Translations under genes and position numbers: made by a program
Notes under the pieces: model-generated
Databases searched by the model: none
Told to the model about the DNA's origin: nothing
Seen by the model: only the letters and a program-made list of their open reading frames with translations
Assembly: GCA_003694875.1 (NCBI GenBank)
Contig: RFJN01000351.1
Location: forward strand, 1-7,096
From: Planctomycetota bacterium
GTDB lineage: Bacteria > Planctomycetota > J058 > J103
Length of the DNA: 7,096 nt
Direction of reading: 5' to 3'
Part shown: piece after piece, positions 5,674-7,096 of the stretch
How positions within the stretch are numbered: position 1 is the stretch's first letter
Layout of the letters: the number at the start of each line of letters is the position of its first letter

Positions 5674-6915
5674 ATGCGGGTGGTGCTCGGTGTGCTCGCG
5701 CTGGCGGCGGGCGCGGTGCTCGGGGCGTTCGCGCTGCTGTGGCTGCAGGGCGCGGGCTGGATCGCGGTGCCGACCGCCGGTGGTCCGCAGGTGCTGACGC
5801 TGCGCTCGGGAGCGGCGGCCTCGGGCGAGGAGGCGGAGGCCGGGGAGAGCGAGGCGCTCGAGCGTACGCTTGCCGAGCGGCTCGAGGCGCCGGAGCGCGA
5901 GGACTTCGTGCCGCTCGCGGTGGTGCTCGAGGAGGCGCTGTACGAGCGCGACTGGAGCTGGATCGAGGCGCTTGCGGCGGTGGTGCGCGAGCGGGGAGCG
6001 GGCTGGGCGCAGGCGCTCGCGAACGCGCACGCCGATGGGCAGACCGAGCACGCGCCACCGCGGGCGGCCGCCGATCCGGCGGCGGCGTCCCCGCTGCTGG
6101 CGGTGCGCCGGCTCGAGCGTCGTCTCGAGCGGCAGCGGCTTGCGCTGCGCGACAACGCGGCGACCGAGCTGTCGGGGCGCACCGACGCCGAGGCGATCGC
6201 GCGACTCGGTGCGCTGTTGCACGCGGCCGATCCCGAGCTGCAGCGGGATGCGGCGATGTTGCTCGCGCGTTCGGGCGACGAGCGGGCGCTCGAGCGGCTG
6301 CTCGAGGCGGTGCGGGATCCCGAGCCGAGCGTGCGGCGGGCGGTGGCGCATGCGCTGGCCGCCTACGACTGGCGCGAGGGGGCGCAGGCGTTGCGCCGGG
6401 TGCTCGAGACCGATCCCGACCGCGAGCGGCGTCTCGAGGCGCTCGAGGCGCTCGCGGGCTACGACGCGGTGGTGCTGGGGGCGCCGCACCCGGCGACCGA
6501 GGCGATCGCGCGTGCGCTTGCGGATCCCGGCGATGCGGAGCTGCGGGCGGCAGCGTGCGAGCTGCTCGGGCGGCATGCGGATCTCGAGCGGGCCGCCCGC
6601 TGGCGCGAGGCGCTGCTCGCCCGGCTGGCGGACGACCCGGTGCGGGAGGTCCGGCTGGCGGCCGCGCGTGCGTTGCGGAAGGGGATCGAGGCGGTGGGGC
6701 TCGGGCCGGGGCTGCAGGACGCGGTGGTGCGGGCGCTCGGTGCGACGCGCGACCGGGAGGTGGCGGCGTTGCTGTTGCCGCTGTTGCTCGCGGGGGATCC
6801 GGCCGAGGTGTCGGCGCTGCTCGAGCAGCTCGCGGCGGGGCCGGTGGGGCGGCTGGTTCCGGAGCGGCTCGACGCGTTGCGTGCGCGGTTGCGAGCGCGT
6901 ACGGGCGGACGCTGA
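5674..6915 (+). CDS. Membrane-anchored HEAT-repeat protein
   Basis: This 413-residue protein has an N-terminal hydrophobic segment (about 4-25, VLGVLALAAGAVLGAFALLWL) that looks like an uncleaved signal anchor: there is no lipobox and no clear signal peptidase site. A charged, Glu/Ala-rich stretch (about 50-165) follows. From about 172 to the end it is a string of amphipathic helix pairs of HEAT type, for example AIARLGALLHAADPELQRDA (174-193), ALERLLEAVRDPEPSVRRAV (205-224), AIARALADPGDAELRAAAC (277-295) and ALLARLADDPVREVRLAAA (313-331). The DPE/DPV turn followed by an Arg/Ala-rich helix is typical of HEAT and PBS-lyase-like repeats, which serve as protein-binding scaffolds rather than enzymes. 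No catalytic motif is visible. The ATG at 5674 has GGAGG (5658-5662) 11 bases upstream. It is transcribed divergently from the SPFH row and shares its control region. The partner is unknown. Confidence 0.83.
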   Translation: MRVVLGVLALAAGAVLGAFALLWLQGAGWIAVPTAGGPQVLTLRSGAAASGEEAEAGESEALERTLAERLEAPEREDFVPLAVVLEEALYERDWSWIEALAAVVRERGAGWAQALANAHADGQTEHAPPRAAADPAAASPLLAVRRLERRLERQRLALRDNAATELSGRTDAEAIARLGALLHAADPELQRDAAMLLARSGDERALERLLEAVRDPEPSVRRAVAHALAAYDWREGAQALRRVLETDPDRERRLEALEALAGYDAVVLGAPHPATEAIARALADPGDAELRAAACELLGRHADLERAARWREALLARLADDPVREVRLAAARALRKGIEAVGLGPGLQDAVVRALGATRDREVAALLLPLLLAGDPAEVSALLEQLAAGPVGRLVPERLDALRARLRARTGGR

Positions 6916-7007
6916 AGGCGGGCCCGGGCTCTGTCTGGAAACGCCCCCTGCTGCGATCTCCGGCTGATCAACGACTTGCGGCGTCGCGAGACCGAAGCCG
7001 TCCTCGA

Positions 7008-7031
7008 CGTACTCCCGTACGCCTCCGGCGT
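7008..7031. repeat. Two overlapping short hairpins
   Basis: CGTAC, loop TCCC, GTACG (7008-7021) and ACGCC, loop TCC, GGCGT (7019-7031) are both perfect 5-bp stems. They share bases 7019-7021, so only one can form at a time. Neither is followed by a U-run, so a classical terminator is unlikely. Confidence 0.45.
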
Positions 7032-7054
7032 CTTCGAACCTCGCTCCTCGCCAC

Positions 7055-7068
7055 TCGGCGCGCGCCGA
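7055..7068. repeat. Perfect 14-base palindrome
   Basis: TCGGCGCGCGCCGA reads identically on both strands. It could be the foot of a structured repeat or a dimeric protein-binding site. The CG-rich core lowers its significance in a genome of this composition. Confidence 0.5.
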
Positions 7069-7096
7069 ATCTCTGACGACGGGCTCGTTTCTGAAC

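Larger units (their letters stand above)
6916..7096. other. Non-coding tail, possibly a dispersed repeat element (cut by right edge)
   Basis: No credible gene was found in this stretch. Its G+C is lower than the neighbouring gene (81 of 120 bases over 6961-7080, against 47 of 60 over 6421-6480), and it is packed with short inverted repeats. GGAAACGCCC (6937-6946) and, on the minus strand, AGAAACGAGC (7084-7093) agree at 8 of 10 positions and lie in opposite orientation, like imperfect terminal inverted repeats about 150 bases apart. This suggests a REP- or MITE-like element, but copies elsewhere in the genome would be needed to show it. Confidence 0.35.

Noticed and set aside
3311..6058. Upstream extension of the lipoprotein frame on the minus strand (1077 codons in total)
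   Set aside because: The extension is Arg/Ala/Pro shadow sequence across the SPFH genes and the divergent region. The real start is the GTG at 3310 with a good ribosome binding site and a lipoprotein signal.
5539..6576. Upstream extension of the first SPFH gene across the divergent promoter region and the HEAT gene
   Set aside because: It would cross a strong promoter and a gene on the other strand. The ATG at 5538 has a clear Shine-Dalgarno and fits the family start.
1..6915. Very frequent CTCGAG and GCTCGAG hexamers and heptamers
   Set aside because: In the coding regions they read mostly as Leu-Glu with the preferred codons CTC and GAG in helical, charged proteins. Codon preference explains them better than a DNA signal.
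6916..6931. Terminator after the HEAT gene formed by the GCCCGGGC palindrome
   Set aside because: The palindrome is only 8 bases with no loop space and no T-run follows, so it does not look like an intrinsic terminator.
7025..7050. tRNA T-loop-like GGTTCGAAG on the minus strand
   Set aside because: The flanking bases GCGAG and GACGC do not form a T-stem, and no acceptor, D or anticodon arms can be found around it.

Overview
The window is very GC-rich (one 60-base line inside the HEAT gene counts to 78% G+C) and densely packed with genes. It looks like a chromosomal segment of a high-GC Gammaproteobacterium. That assignment is tentative. It rests on a type II secretion minor pseudopilin (GspK), sigma70-like promoters, good Shine-Dalgarno sequences and an HflK/HflC-like pair of SPFH proteins, and I cannot name a genus. 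I see no tRNA, rRNA, CRISPR array, transposase or phage gene.

Layout, left to right. (1) Positions 1-892, minus strand: gspK, cut off by the left edge close to its end. It is separated by 146 bases from the gene upstream, which is not gspJ. (2) Positions 1039-5538, minus strand: a tight five-gene row that reads, in transcription order, SPFH protein A (5538-4405), SPFH protein B (4401-3307), a small lipoprotein (3310-2825), a PIN-PhoH ATPase (2819-1497) and a small basic protein of unknown function (1479-1039). Gaps are 3 bases, a 4-base GTGA overlap, 5 bases and 17 bases, so this looks like one transcript. A good sigma70 promoter (TTGCCG, 18 bases, TACAAT) stands just upstream of the first gene. 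(3) Positions 5539-5673: a 135-base divergent promoter region in which the two -35 boxes sit back to back, 3 bases apart. (4) Positions 5674-6915, plus strand: a membrane-anchored HEAT-repeat protein. (5) Positions 6916-7096: a non-coding tail with lower GC (81 of 120 bases, 67.5%, over 6961-7080), several small hairpins, a perfect 14-base palindrome and related GAAACG motifs in opposite orientation near its ends. It may be a dispersed repeat.

How the genes may work together. Two SPFH proteins with N-terminal anchors should form a hetero-oligomeric membrane scaffold, as HflK/HflC and prohibitins do. The lipoprotein, with an outer-membrane-type sorting signal, is translationally coupled to the second SPFH gene. 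The PIN-PhoH protein is a predicted RNA helicase/RNase, and a small protein with an arginine-rich N-terminus follows it. The combination suggests a link between envelope state and RNA processing, but this is an inference from gene order alone. The divergent HEAT protein, anchored at the membrane and sharing the control region, could be an accessory partner.
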